A model generated the notes under the pieces. It saw nothing but the letters and a program-made list of their open reading frames with translations, did not search any database and was not told where the DNA came from. 7,124 bases of DNA from NCBI GenBank assembly GCA_900555515.1, contig USLO01000088.1:1-7124 (forward strand), written 5' to 3'. This DNA is from an uncultured Collinsella sp. (GTDB lineage Bacteria > Actinomycetota > Coriobacteriia > Coriobacteriales > Coriobacteriaceae). The translations under genes were made by a program, and so were the position numbers. Below are positions 1 through 6,369 of this stretch, in pieces (position 1 is the first letter of the stretch; the number at the start of each line of letters is the position of its first letter).

Positions 1-387
1 GACAAGATCGAGACTGCCCTGGGCGCTCGCCGTGTCGTCCATGCTCCGCGCCAGCCTTTGCGCCTGACGGTGGATCGCGGGGGCAAAAGGGTGTTCATTC
101 CCGTGGCGGATGTCTGCTACTTTGAGGCGCGCGCCGATTTTTGCAACGCCGTCTGTGCCGATGGAACGTACCTGATCAATGAGTCGATCTCTTCGCTCGA
201 GCGTCGCTTGGTCTCCGAGGGCTTTATTCGCGTTCATCGCAGCTATCTGGTCAATTTGGAAGACGTGCACAATGTCGAGATCGGTTCCACGGGTCTTATG
301 GAGCTCAGGCTCGATCGCGTAACCTCGACGGTGCCCGTGTCCCGCCGTCGCGCTGCCGAGGTTAAAGCACACTTGGGGCTTGCGTAG
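1..387 (+). CDS. LytTR-type response regulator, C-terminal part (5' end cut by window edge)
   Basis: The reading frame is open from base 1 to the TAG at 385-387, giving 128 visible residues with no start, so the N-terminus (presumably a phosphoacceptor receiver domain) lies outside the window. The visible part is a linker followed by a LytTR DNA-binding domain. Diagnostic stretches are GGKRVFIPVADVCYFEA, the ISSLERRL helix region, GFIRVHRSYLVNL and the closing VPVSRRR. This fold reads DNA as a dimer on direct repeats and is typical of LytR/AgrA/AlgR regulators. It aligns along its whole length with the LytTR domain of the complete regulator at 5557-6273 (about 40 identities in about 105 positions, counted by eye), so the two are paralogues and not a recent duplication. 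A TTG at 58 is only an internal codon. Its kinase partner and targets cannot be seen. The domain call is firm; the presence of a receiver domain is inferred. Confidence 0.9.
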   Translation, partial: DKIETALGARRVVHAPRQPLRLTVDRGGKRVFIPVADVCYFEARADFCNAVCADGTYLINESISSLERRLVSEGFIRVHRSYLVNLEDVHNVEIGSTGLMELRLDRVTSTVPVSRRRAAEVKAHLGLA

Positions 388-408
388 ACGGTCTGCGTGC
401 CGTCGTTT
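387..408 (+). terminator. Weak hairpin overlapping the stop of the first gene
   Basis: GACGG (387-391) can pair with CCGTC (400-404) around an 8-nt loop, followed only by GTTT. The stem is five base pairs and the T-run is short, so this is at best a weak terminator for the upstream response regulator. Confidence 0.25.
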
Positions 409-420
409 ACCATCGCAGGT

Positions 421-447
421 TTGGCATGGGCGCGCGGTGGGCATAAT
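421..447 (+). promoter_or_regulatory. Putative promoter of the phospholipase C-like gene
   Basis: TTGGCA (421-426) matches the -35 consensus at five of six positions and CATAAT (442-447) matches -10 at five of six. The 15-bp spacer is shorter than the usual 17. The -10 box sits in GGGCATAATG, a context shared with the -10-like boxes before the permease (GGGTACGATG) and the glycosyltransferase (GGGTATGATG). It lies 32 nt before the chosen ATG, leaving room for a short leader with the ribosome binding site. Confidence 0.4.
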
Positions 448-479
448 GGGTGGCATCGAATGAAATCGAAAGGATCATT

Positions 480-1424
480 ATGCCCGCGCTTATCACCCAT
501 CATCTGTTTGGCGAGGAAAGCATCGACCGTCTTCCGCAGGGCGTCATCACGTCCGATGAAGAGCGCATTGCCTTTATCTTGGGCAACCAAGGCCCCGACC
601 CGTTTTTCTTTCACATTCTGACACCGCGTGTTTCCGACTGCACGCTGCTGGCGCAGGTCATGCATCGGTCGCGCATGTCTCGCCAGTTCGCGTGCCTGCG
701 CGACGGCGTGTCGCATCTGCTGCCGCGCGACGCCAGCTTGGGTCGCGCCTTTGCGCTGGGCCTGCTGTCTCATTACGTGCTCGACCGCAACGCCCATCCT
801 TTTGTCTATGAGCAGCAGTTTGGCATCGTGGAGTCCGATTCAGAGCTTGAGAACTCGAGCAGTCAGGTCCATGCCGTGATCGAGAGCGACCTGGATGTGC
901 TGATGCTGCAGCTTAAACGCGATGGCGCTACGGTCGACGATTATCCGCCGGCGGGCGAGATCGTCACCACCGATCGCATCAATCGCGTGGCCGGCGTGCT
1001 GATGAGCTATGTTGCCGGACGCGTGTACGGCATTGACATTCCGGCAGGGGAGTACGGTGCTGCCGTTGCCAATATGCAGCGACTTTACCGCGCGATTGAG
1101 CCGGCCGGCTCCGCAAAGACGCGCGCGATCTCGCTGGTTGAGGGCTTGGTGCACGACTACTCGCTGCTCGACGGCCTTGCCCATCGCGTGACGACGGAGC
1201 TGCCCGAGCGCACCGGTAACCTGGGCCATCTGACATGGAAGAATCCCTTTACCGACGAGGTCTCGAACGAGAGTTTCCCCGAGGTCTTTGATCGCGCGCT
1301 GGTCGATTACGAGTGCACGGTCGCACGTTTCATCGAGACTGGTGACATGGATGCCGTGACCAGTCACGTCAACTACAGCGGTCGCGTGCTCGAAGCCGAT
1401 GAGGAGTTCGACCGCGAGGAATAG
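480..1424 (+). CDS. Zinc-dependent phospholipase C-family protein (cytoplasmic form)
   Basis: A 314-residue protein resembling the Zn_dep_PLPC family (clostridial alpha-toxin/P1 nuclease-like all-helical fold). Visible hallmarks are MPALITHHLFGEE at the N-terminus (His7, His8), NQGPDPFFFH (36-45), LGLLSHYVLDRNAHPF (93-108; candidate metal ligands His98, Asp102, His106) and HAVIESDLD (131-139; His131, Glu135). These spaced His/Asp/Glu residues fit the multinuclear zinc site of the family. No signal peptide or membrane segment is present, unlike secreted toxins of the family, so it probably acts inside the cell and its substrate is unknown; phospholipid hydrolysis is only the family-level guess. 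The start at 480 is chosen because AAAGGA ends about 5 nt upstream. An in-frame GTG at 450 would add ten residues but has no good binding site and abuts the -10 box. Downstream, the stop is 101 nt from the permease gene, so the two may be separately transcribed. Confidence 0.8.
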   Translation: MPALITHHLFGEESIDRLPQGVITSDEERIAFILGNQGPDPFFFHILTPRVSDCTLLAQVMHRSRMSRQFACLRDGVSHLLPRDASLGRAFALGLLSHYVLDRNAHPFVYEQQFGIVESDSELENSSSQVHAVIESDLDVLMLQLKRDGATVDDYPPAGEIVTTDRINRVAGVLMSYVAGRVYGIDIPAGEYGAAVANMQRLYRAIEPAGSAKTRAISLVEGLVHDYSLLDGLAHRVTTELPERTGNLGHLTWKNPFTDEVSNESFPEVFDRALVDYECTVARFIETGDMDAVTSHVNYSGRVLEADEEFDREE

Positions 1425-1443
1425 GGCCCGTGCGTGCCCCTTT
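1424..1443 (+). terminator. Weak hairpin after the phospholipase C-like gene
   Basis: GGGC (1424-1427) can pair with GCCC (1436-1439) around an 8-nt loop, followed by CTTT. The stem is only four base pairs and the T-run is three, so termination here would be inefficient. Confidence 0.2.
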
Positions 1444-1478
1444 GCCGAATCCTTACCGGCGGTTCTGGACAATTGGGG

Positions 1479-1484
1479 TACGAT
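1479..1484 (+). promoter_or_regulatory. -10-like box before the permease gene
   Basis: TACGAT within GGGTACGATG, 41 nt before the ATG at 1526, repeats the context of the -10-like boxes at 442-447 and 2878-2883. No convincing -35 at 16-18 bp is visible; TTACCG (1453-1458) would need a 20-bp spacer. The call rests mainly on the shared context. Confidence 0.3.
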
Positions 1485-1525
1485 GAACTAACTGCATATC
1501 GGGCGAATACGAAGGGTCCCTGTCC

Positions 1526-2785
1526 ATGAAATACACCAAGCTCGAGCGTAACTGGGTTATGTATGATGTGGGCAATTCGGCCCTCGTGCTGCTCAATACC
1601 TCGGTGGTGCCCATTTACTTTAACGCCATCAATACCGGCGCTTCTTCGGCCGACCTGGTGGTCGCCTGGGGCAATGCGCAGACGATCGCCTCGCTGGTCA
1701 TCGCCATGCTCATGCCCATTCTGGGCGCGCTTGCCGACTACGCCGGCAACAAGATCAAGTTCTTCTTGGGCTTCTTCCTCACGGGCCTGGTGCTTTGCCT
1801 GGCGCAGGCTATCCCAATGTCCGCCATGGCATTTTTGACCGTGTACGTGCTGTGCACCATCGGCCTTAACTCTTCTATGACGTTCTACGACGCCATGCTG
1901 CCCGACATTACCACCGACGAGCGCATGGACGCCGTGTCCAGCTCGGGCTATGCCTGGGGCTACATCGGTTCCACCGTGCCGTTCGTCATCTGCCTGGCGC
2001 TCATCATGGGCGGCCCCGCTCTTGGCGTCCCCACCATGCTGGCAACGCGTCTGTCGTTTATCATCACTGGTGCCTGGTGGCTCATCTTTACTCTGCCGCT
2101 CATTCGCACCTATAAGCAAAAGTACGGTCGCGAGCGCGGTCCCGAGGACACCATCGGCCACATCGTGGGCGGTGTGTTCTCCGAGGTCGGACACACCATG
2201 CGCGAGATCGCCCACAACAAGACCGTGCTGGTCTACATGATCGCGTTCTTCTTCTATATCGACGGTGTGCACACGGTCATTTCCATGGCAACCAGCTACG
2301 GATCGGCCTTGGGCATCGATTCGACCCAGTTGGTCCTGGCGCTGCTCGTCACGCAGTTCGTGGCCTTTCCGTCCGCCATCATCTACGGCAAGCTCGCCGG
2401 CCGCGTGGGCACGCTCAACATGATCTTGGTGGCAGTCGCCGCCTATATGGGCATTGTGCTGTTCGCCGCGTTCTTCCTAAAGACCGCCTTTGAGTTTTGG
2501 GTGCTTGCCATTATGGTCGGCCTGTTCCAGGGCGGCGTGCAGGCGCTCAGCCGTAGCTACTTTGGCCGCATTATCCCCAAGGAAAAATCCAACGAGTACT
2601 ACGGCTTCTTTGACATCTTTGGTCGTTATGCAAGCGTTATGGGCACCTTCCTGGTGTCGGTCGTCACCTCGCTGACCGGCAACCCGTCGCTGGGCGTCCT
2701 TTCCATTGGCGTGCTGCTGGTCGTTGGCTTTATGCTGCTGGTCCGCCTGTCCCGCATGACTCGGGCGGCAGAGCATGCCGCATAG
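1526..2785 (+). CDS. MFS transporter, UMF1/ATG22-like family
   Basis: A 419-residue integral membrane protein with about twelve hydrophobic segments in two halves, separated by a polar cytoplasmic stretch (about 193-233). It carries features of the UMF1 branch of the major facilitator superfamily: an N-terminal NWVMYDVGNSA (9-19), LGALADYAGNKIKF (66-79, the MFS loop 2-3 motif A position), YDAMLPDI (121-128) with the acidic DERMDAVSSSGYAWGY loop, and the C-half signature GGVQALSRS (336-344) leading into IIPKEKSNEYYGFFDIFG (349-366). Family members are little characterised and substrates are mostly unknown, so none is proposed. Length is typical for a complete member. The ATG at 1526 follows AAGGG at about 9-10 nt; the N-terminal motif begins immediately, which supports this start. 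It stands alone, with 101 nt before it and 171 nt after it. Confidence 0.9.
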   Translation: MKYTKLERNWVMYDVGNSALVLLNTSVVPIYFNAINTGASSADLVVAWGNAQTIASLVIAMLMPILGALADYAGNKIKFFLGFFLTGLVLCLAQAIPMSAMAFLTVYVLCTIGLNSSMTFYDAMLPDITTDERMDAVSSSGYAWGYIGSTVPFVICLALIMGGPALGVPTMLATRLSFIITGAWWLIFTLPLIRTYKQKYGRERGPEDTIGHIVGGVFSEVGHTMREIAHNKTVLVYMIAFFFYIDGVHTVISMATSYGSALGIDSTQLVLALLVTQFVAFPSAIIYGKLAGRVGTLNMILVAVAAYMGIVLFAAFFLKTAFEFWVLAIMVGLFQGGVQALSRSYFGRIIPKEKSNEYYGFFDIFGRYASVMGTFLVSVVTSLTGNPSLGVLSIGVLLVVGFMLLVRLSRMTRAAEHAA

Positions 2786-2833
2786 GAGCGAGCGGCTATT
2801 GTGCCTGTCCACGGTACTCTTTTGGGGTTATCC

Positions 2834-2868
2834 GCAATAAACATTGCGACTTGCGAGCAATGATTTGC
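2834..2868 (+). promoter_or_regulatory. Pair of GCAA/TTGC dyads, candidate operator
   Basis: GCAAT (2834-2838) faces ATTGC (2843-2847) and GCAA (2857-2860) faces TTGC (2865-2868). The dyad centres (2840.5 and 2862.5) are 22 bp apart, about two helical turns, so two dimers could bind the same face of the helix. TTGCGA is also repeated directly at 2845-2850 (as TGCGAC context) and 2851-2856. The cluster ends ten bases before the -10-like box at 2878. The binding protein is unknown. Confidence 0.35.
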
Positions 2869-2877
2869 CCAAGTGGG

Positions 2878-2883
2878 TATGAT
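2878..2883 (+). promoter_or_regulatory. -10-like box before the glycosyltransferase-kinase unit
   Basis: TATGAT (five of six to TATAAT) inside GGGTATGATGG, the same context as the boxes at 442 and 1479. A start of transcription near 2890 would follow. No good -35 lies at 17 bp; TTGCGA at 2851-2856 would need a 21-bp spacer, so an activator bound at the adjacent dyads is a possible substitute. Confidence 0.4.
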
Positions 2884-2899
2884 GGAATCAGCTAGGTCG

Positions 2900-2935
2900 C
2901 GGGGCGTCGCCTGTGTTTGGCGGCGTCCCGTTTTT
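2900..2935 (+). terminator. Strong intrinsic terminator in the leader of the glycosyltransferase gene
   Basis: CGGGGCGTCGCC (2900-2911) pairs over all twelve positions (two G-U wobbles) with GGCGGCGTCCCG (2919-2930) around a 7-nt loop, followed directly by TTTTT (2931-2935). This is a textbook rho-independent terminator. It lies 115 nt after the permease stop and only 21 nt before the next start codon, downstream of the -10-like box at 2878. It may simply end the permease message, or act as an attenuator for the following unit, because no room for a promoter remains between it and the ATG at 2957. Confidence 0.85.
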
Positions 2936-2956
2936 GTGTTGCAGGGAGGGTAAGGC

Positions 2957-4144
2957 ATGAACGCCACAGTCGTGATTCCAACGTATTGGGCGGGCGATGA
3001 CGCTTGCGCAAACGCCCCTGGCACCTATGACCATTCGACGCGACTCAACGCCGACAATCCCGAACTCGACCGCTGCCTGGCCTCGCTTGAGCAGGTACGT
3101 GACATCCCGCGCATCATCCTTTTGGTGGTCTGTCCCGTTTCTGCCACAGCCGATGTGTCGCTGCGCGTGCACGAGATTGTCGACGCGCATCCCACGCTCA
3201 AGGTCACCGTTGTCACCAACACCCAGGCCTCGCGCATTGCAGACCGGGTTGCTCAGATCGCGCCCAAGGGTTCGGGCGAGTGCGTGAGCCTGCGAGGCTA
3301 CGGTGCCATCCGCAACATGGGGCTAGCCTGTGCCGCTGTGCTGGGGCATGACGCGGTTATCTTTTTGGATGACGATGAGACTGTCATCGACGCCGACTTT
3401 ATGAAGCGCGCGACCTATGCGTTGGGGCAGCAGACACGTCAGGGCTTGCCGATCTTGGTCAAGAGCGGCTATTTCTACGATCGCGACGGCTCGCCGCTGG
3501 CTCCCACGGACAAGGCGGGCATCTGCCATCGTTGGTGGACCAAGCGCATCGAGTTCAACCGTTGGATGAAAAAGGCGCTCTCGGGCACCCGCATCTCGCG
3601 CTCCAACTACGTGTGCGGCGGCCTGATGGCCCTGCACGCCCGCGCCTTTACGCGTGTAGCCTTTGACCCGTTTATCACCCGCGGCGAGGACTTGGATTAC
3701 CTCTTTAACATGCGCATGTTTGGCTACGACGTGTGGTTCGATAACGAGTGGACCGTGCGTCATCTGCCTCCGGAGTCCGAAAAGCGCTCACCGCGCTTTA
3801 TGCAGGATGTATACCGTTGGTACTACGAAAGGGCCAAGTTGACATTCGCCGCGCATCAAAAGGAGCTCATTCCCGTTACGGCGGCATCGCTCATGCCCTA
3901 CCCGGGCCCGTGGATTTCGCGCGAGCTCGACGACCGCGTGCGCAAGACCGCTATGGTCCGCAGCGTGTTTACCCGCGAGCATGAGGGCTACCTGCGCATC
4001 TGGCGCCATGGTATCGACGAGGCAAAGGCCTATGCGCGCCAAAACGCTGCAAGCTACCTGCGTTTCCAGAGCTTTTGGCCCAAGATCATGGACGGGCTTT
4101 GGCGTGACGCACAACTGATCAGTATCCTGGAGGGGGCCGAATGA
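2957..4144 (+). CDS. GT-A-fold glycosyltransferase (family 2-like)
   Basis: A 395-residue protein that would transfer a sugar from a nucleotide-sugar donor; acceptor and sugar are not evident. Visible signs of the GT-A fold: first strand and donor loop ATVVIPTYW (3-11), a YDHSTRL segment (24-30), a second-strand region IILLVVCPVS (53-62), GAIRNMGL (116-123), the metal-binding VIFLDDDETV (134-143, Asp138-Asp140), a GGLMALH acceptor-side strand (221-227), and RGEDLDYLFNMRMFGYDVWF (242-261), where the Glu244/Asp245 pair is the usual catalytic-base position. A closing WTVRHLPP (265-272) supplies the conserved His. No transmembrane segment is seen, so it is probably cytoplasmic or membrane-peripheral. 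The start at 2957 is strongly supported by GGGAGGG six nt upstream. Its stop overlaps the kinase start in ATGA, so the two are translationally coupled. A role in surface glycan or glycolipid synthesis is inferred from the fold only. Confidence 0.85.
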   Translation: MNATVVIPTYWAGDDACANAPGTYDHSTRLNADNPELDRCLASLEQVRDIPRIILLVVCPVSATADVSLRVHEIVDAHPTLKVTVVTNTQASRIADRVAQIAPKGSGECVSLRGYGAIRNMGLACAAVLGHDAVIFLDDDETVIDADFMKRATYALGQQTRQGLPILVKSGYFYDRDGSPLAPTDKAGICHRWWTKRIEFNRWMKKALSGTRISRSNYVCGGLMALHARAFTRVAFDPFITRGEDLDYLFNMRMFGYDVWFDNEWTVRHLPPESEKRSPRFMQDVYRWYYERAKLTFAAHQKELIPVTAASLMPYPGPWISRELDDRVRKTAMVRSVFTREHEGYLRIWRHGIDEAKAYARQNAASYLRFQSFWPKIMDGLWRDAQLISILEGAE

Positions 4145-5484
4145 TCGACCGCCGCGCCCAGCGCGATAGTTCAATATCAATCTTTCGCATCATTGCCGTT
4201 GCCTGCGCCATTTGCGTGCTGGTGTACTTTATTTTTGCCTTGGTGACCGGTATCGAGCCGATCGCCACGGTGATTGCCTGCGCGCTGCTGTGCATCTTTC
4301 TGTGCATCTTTATCTTTTTGACGCTCAATCCCGATTCGGTGCGCTCCCAGTACACCGAGGAGACGCTCTCGGTGGCCTCGGCCATGCTTGAGGACATTAA
4401 GGGCGGTCTGACGCAGGAGTCGGCGCGTTTGGTGTGCCGGCGCATTTTGCCCGAGACGCGCGCCATGACGGTGGCCATCACCGACGAGGGCAACGTGTTG
4501 GCCTGCGCAGGCGAGTTTGAGGAAAAACTACTGCCAGATTCTCCCATCCACACGCTTGCCACACGCTACGTTATCGAACATGGCATCGTGCAGTCGTTCA
4601 ACCGTATGGTGGATGTCGTGGGCTCGGATGGCTCGCACAACCAAGTCCCCGCCGGCATTATCGCCCCCATCAAGGTGGGCGATCGTACCGTCGGCACGCT
4701 CAAGTTCTACTACAAGACCCCGCGCGCCGTCGACCGTACCCAGTATGCGCTTGCCTCGGGCTTTGCCGAGATCTTGTCCACGCAGCTCGCCATCCACGAG
4801 CTCGAGGTGCAAAAGGAACTCACGGCGCGCGCCGAGGTGCGTGCGCTGCAAGCGCAGATTAACCCGCACTTCCTGTTCAACACGCTGAACACCATTGCAT
4901 CGTTTACGCGTACCGACCCGCTGCGGGCCCGCGAGCTGCTTCGTGAGTTCTCATCGTTCTATCGTGCCACGCTCGACAACTCGGGATCGCTTATTCCGGT
5001 CTCGCGTGAGGTTGCACAGACCAAGCGCTACCTTACCTTTGAGAAGGCCCGCTTTGGCGAGGACCGCGTGCTTGCGACGTTCGATGTGTCCGAGGACGTG
5101 GAAGATACGCTGGTGCCGGCGTTCGTGATCCAGCCGATTGTCGAGAACGCCGTGCGTCATGGTATGGGCGATGACGACGCCCTGAGGATCGACGTGACCG
5201 TTCACCAAGACGGCGAGGATGCAATCTTGATTGCCGTGGCCGATAATGGCGTGGGCATGGATGAGGGTACCGCCGCCAGACTGTTTGACGAGCGCTCTGC
5301 CCGTCCCGACGCCAGCTCTCCCCAGGGTGGCGGCGCCGGTGTGGCCATGCACAATATTTCGGAGCGCATCCATCGCTTTTATGGGCCGCACTCCTATACG
5401 CGTGTCGAATCGGCGCCGGGCAAGGGCACCAAAGTGCTCCTTCATCTTGATTTGTCAGAGAGCATCTTCGACATTCAAGAGTAA
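4141..5484 (+). CDS. LytS/BtsS-type sensor histidine kinase with GAF-like domain
   Basis: A 447-residue membrane kinase that should autophosphorylate and pass phosphate to the regulator at 5557. Two hydrophobic helices (about 14-35 and 41-62) anchor it with almost no extracellular loop. A GAF-like sensor region follows (about 75-215), then a helical linker (215-238) and the His_kinase core QINPHFLFNTLN (239-250) with phosphoacceptor His243. The HATPase domain shows the N box QPIVENAVRHG (331-341), G1 DNGVGM (368-373) and a glycine-rich G2 GGGAGVAMHN (397-406). The YRATLDN...VSREVAQTKRYLTFEKARFG block is characteristic of the LytS/BtsS group. Unlike LytS and BtsS it lacks the multi-helix 5TMR_LYT input module, having two helices instead. 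GGAGGGGG (4129-4136) is the binding site, lying inside the glycosyltransferase gene, with the start overlapping that gene's stop. The signal is unknown. Confidence 0.93.
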   Translation: MIDRRAQRDSSISIFRIIAVACAICVLVYFIFALVTGIEPIATVIACALLCIFLCIFIFLTLNPDSVRSQYTEETLSVASAMLEDIKGGLTQESARLVCRRILPETRAMTVAITDEGNVLACAGEFEEKLLPDSPIHTLATRYVIEHGIVQSFNRMVDVVGSDGSHNQVPAGIIAPIKVGDRTVGTLKFYYKTPRAVDRTQYALASGFAEILSTQLAIHELEVQKELTARAEVRALQAQINPHFLFNTLNTIASFTRTDPLRARELLREFSSFYRATLDNSGSLIPVSREVAQTKRYLTFEKARFGEDRVLATFDVSEDVEDTLVPAFVIQPIVENAVRHGMGDDDALRIDVTVHQDGEDAILIAVADNGVGMDEGTAARLFDERSARPDASSPQGGGAGVAMHNISERIHRFYGPHSYTRVESAPGKGTKVLLHLDLSESIFDIQE

Positions 5485-5493
5485 AATAAAAGG

Positions 5494-5531
5494 CTACGGG
5501 CTCAACGTCATGCGACGGATGCCCGGCGTAG
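5494..5531 (+). other. Imperfect hairpin between kinase and regulator genes
   Basis: CTAC (5494-5497) pairs with GTAG (5528-5531), GGGC (5498-5501) with GCCC (5521-5524), and CGTC (5506-5509) with GACG (5514-5517) around an ATGC loop, leaving a GGC bulge and a small internal loop. No T-run follows, so it is not a usual terminator. It could set the ratio of kinase to regulator by mRNA processing or partial stalling. Confidence 0.4.
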
Positions 5532-5556
5532 TTAGTTGACGAAAGGTTTTATCCCT

Positions 5557-6273
5557 ATGCTGCGTGCGATGATTGTGGATGATGAGGCGCCGGCTCGCTC
5601 GGAGCTTCGCTTCCTGCTCGAGCAAACGGGCAAGATCGGCACGATCACGGAGGCGTCGAGCGTCCGCTCCGCCATCGAGATGCTTATGGAAAGTCGCGTG
5701 GATGTCGTGTTTCTCGATATCTCGATGCCCGGTGCCTCGGGCCTGCAACTTGCCGAGGCGCTGCATAAGCTCAAAAATCCGCCGGCGATCGTGTTTGTGA
5801 CTGCGTATAGCGACCATGCGGTCGAGGCATTCGACGTGGATGCCGTCGATTATCTGATGAAGCCGGTCGAGGAAGCTCGCTTGGATCGTGCGATCGAGAA
5901 GGTCATGCAGCGCGCCAAGCCGGTTACGGACAGCAAGGTGACCATCGAGCGTATCCCGGTGGAAAAGGGCGGCCGCAAGGTGCTCATTCCCGTGGACGAC
6001 ATTCGCTTTATCATGGCCAAGGACGATTACTCCTGCATCTATACCGTCGATGATCGCTTTTTGTCGACGACCTCGCTGGCGCAGTTTGAGGCCAAGCTCT
6101 GCGACTTTGGCTTCTTCCGTGTTCACCGCCGCTATATCGTCAACTTGGCGTGCGTCACGGACGTCGAGACGGTGCCCTCGGGCGCCATCCAGCTGGGCAT
6201 TACGGGCGTCGACGAACGCGTGCCGGTTTCGCGCCGCCGCGTCGTGCCGCTCAAGAAGGCCCTGAGTCTCTAG
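5557..6273 (+). CDS. LytTR-family response regulator (receiver plus LytTR DNA-binding domain)
   Basis: A 238-residue transcription regulator, complete for its family. The receiver domain (1-115) has the acidic pocket Asp8/Asp9, phosphoacceptor Asp54 in VVFLDISMPG (50-59), Thr82 in FVTAYSDHAVEAF and Lys102 in YLMKPV, so all catalytic positions are intact. The LytTR domain (about 130-236) has GGRKVLIPVDDIRFI, GFFRVHRRYIVNL and VPVSRRR. On phosphorylation by the kinase just upstream it should dimerise and bind direct repeats. The ATG at 5557 is chosen because the protein then begins MLRAMIVDDE as family members do and GAAAGG (5541-5546) lies ten nt upstream; a TTG at 5536 would add seven residues without a binding site. 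It is 72 nt after the kinase, probably in the same transcript, and is followed at once by a terminator. Target genes cannot be read from the window; the co-transcribed glycosyltransferase is one candidate. Confidence 0.95.
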   Translation: MLRAMIVDDEAPARSELRFLLEQTGKIGTITEASSVRSAIEMLMESRVDVVFLDISMPGASGLQLAEALHKLKNPPAIVFVTAYSDHAVEAFDVDAVDYLMKPVEEARLDRAIEKVMQRAKPVTDSKVTIERIPVEKGGRKVLIPVDDIRFIMAKDDYSCIYTVDDRFLSTTSLAQFEAKLCDFGFFRVHRRYIVNLACVTDVETVPSGAIQLGITGVDERVPVSRRRVVPLKKALSL

Positions 6274-6279
6274 CACACT

Positions 6280-6330
6280 GGCCCCGCAGCCCTGTAGACC
6301 CATCGTCTGCGGAGCCGTGGGGCCTTTTTT
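6280..6330 (+). terminator. Intrinsic terminator after the response regulator
   Basis: GGCCCC (6280-6285) pairs with GGGGCC (6319-6324), followed by TTTTTT (6325-6330). Inside, GCAG (6286-6289) can pair with CTGC (6307-6310), leaving an asymmetric bulge on the 3' side. It begins six nt after the stop and probably ends the glycosyltransferase-kinase-regulator transcript. Confidence 0.8.
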
Positions 6331-6369
6331 GTATGTATCTGCCGAATCGTTTTTTGCGGAAGGGATCCC

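Noticed and set aside
450..482. GTG start for the phospholipase C-like protein
   Set aside because: It lies three nt after the -10-like box and lacks a binding site; the ATG at 480 has AAAGGA at good spacing and opens directly with the family's His-containing N-terminus.
243..797. 184-codon open frame on the - strand
   Set aside because: It overlaps two convincing + strand genes and their spacer and has no recognisable features.
1373..2272. 299-codon open frame on the - strand opposite the permease gene
   Set aside because: Its product is rich in His, Gln, Gly and Asp without hydrophobic core or motifs, as expected for the antisense of a GC-rich gene; the + strand permease is unambiguous.
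5482..5487. TAAAAT as a -10 box for the response regulator gene
   Set aside because: It overlaps the kinase stop, and no -35 lies at a suitable distance (TTGTCA at 5452 would need a 24-bp spacer).
5536..5559. TTG start for the response regulator
   Set aside because: The extra seven residues fall outside the family's usual N-terminus and no ribosome binding site precedes the TTG, whereas GAAAGG precedes the ATG at 5557.
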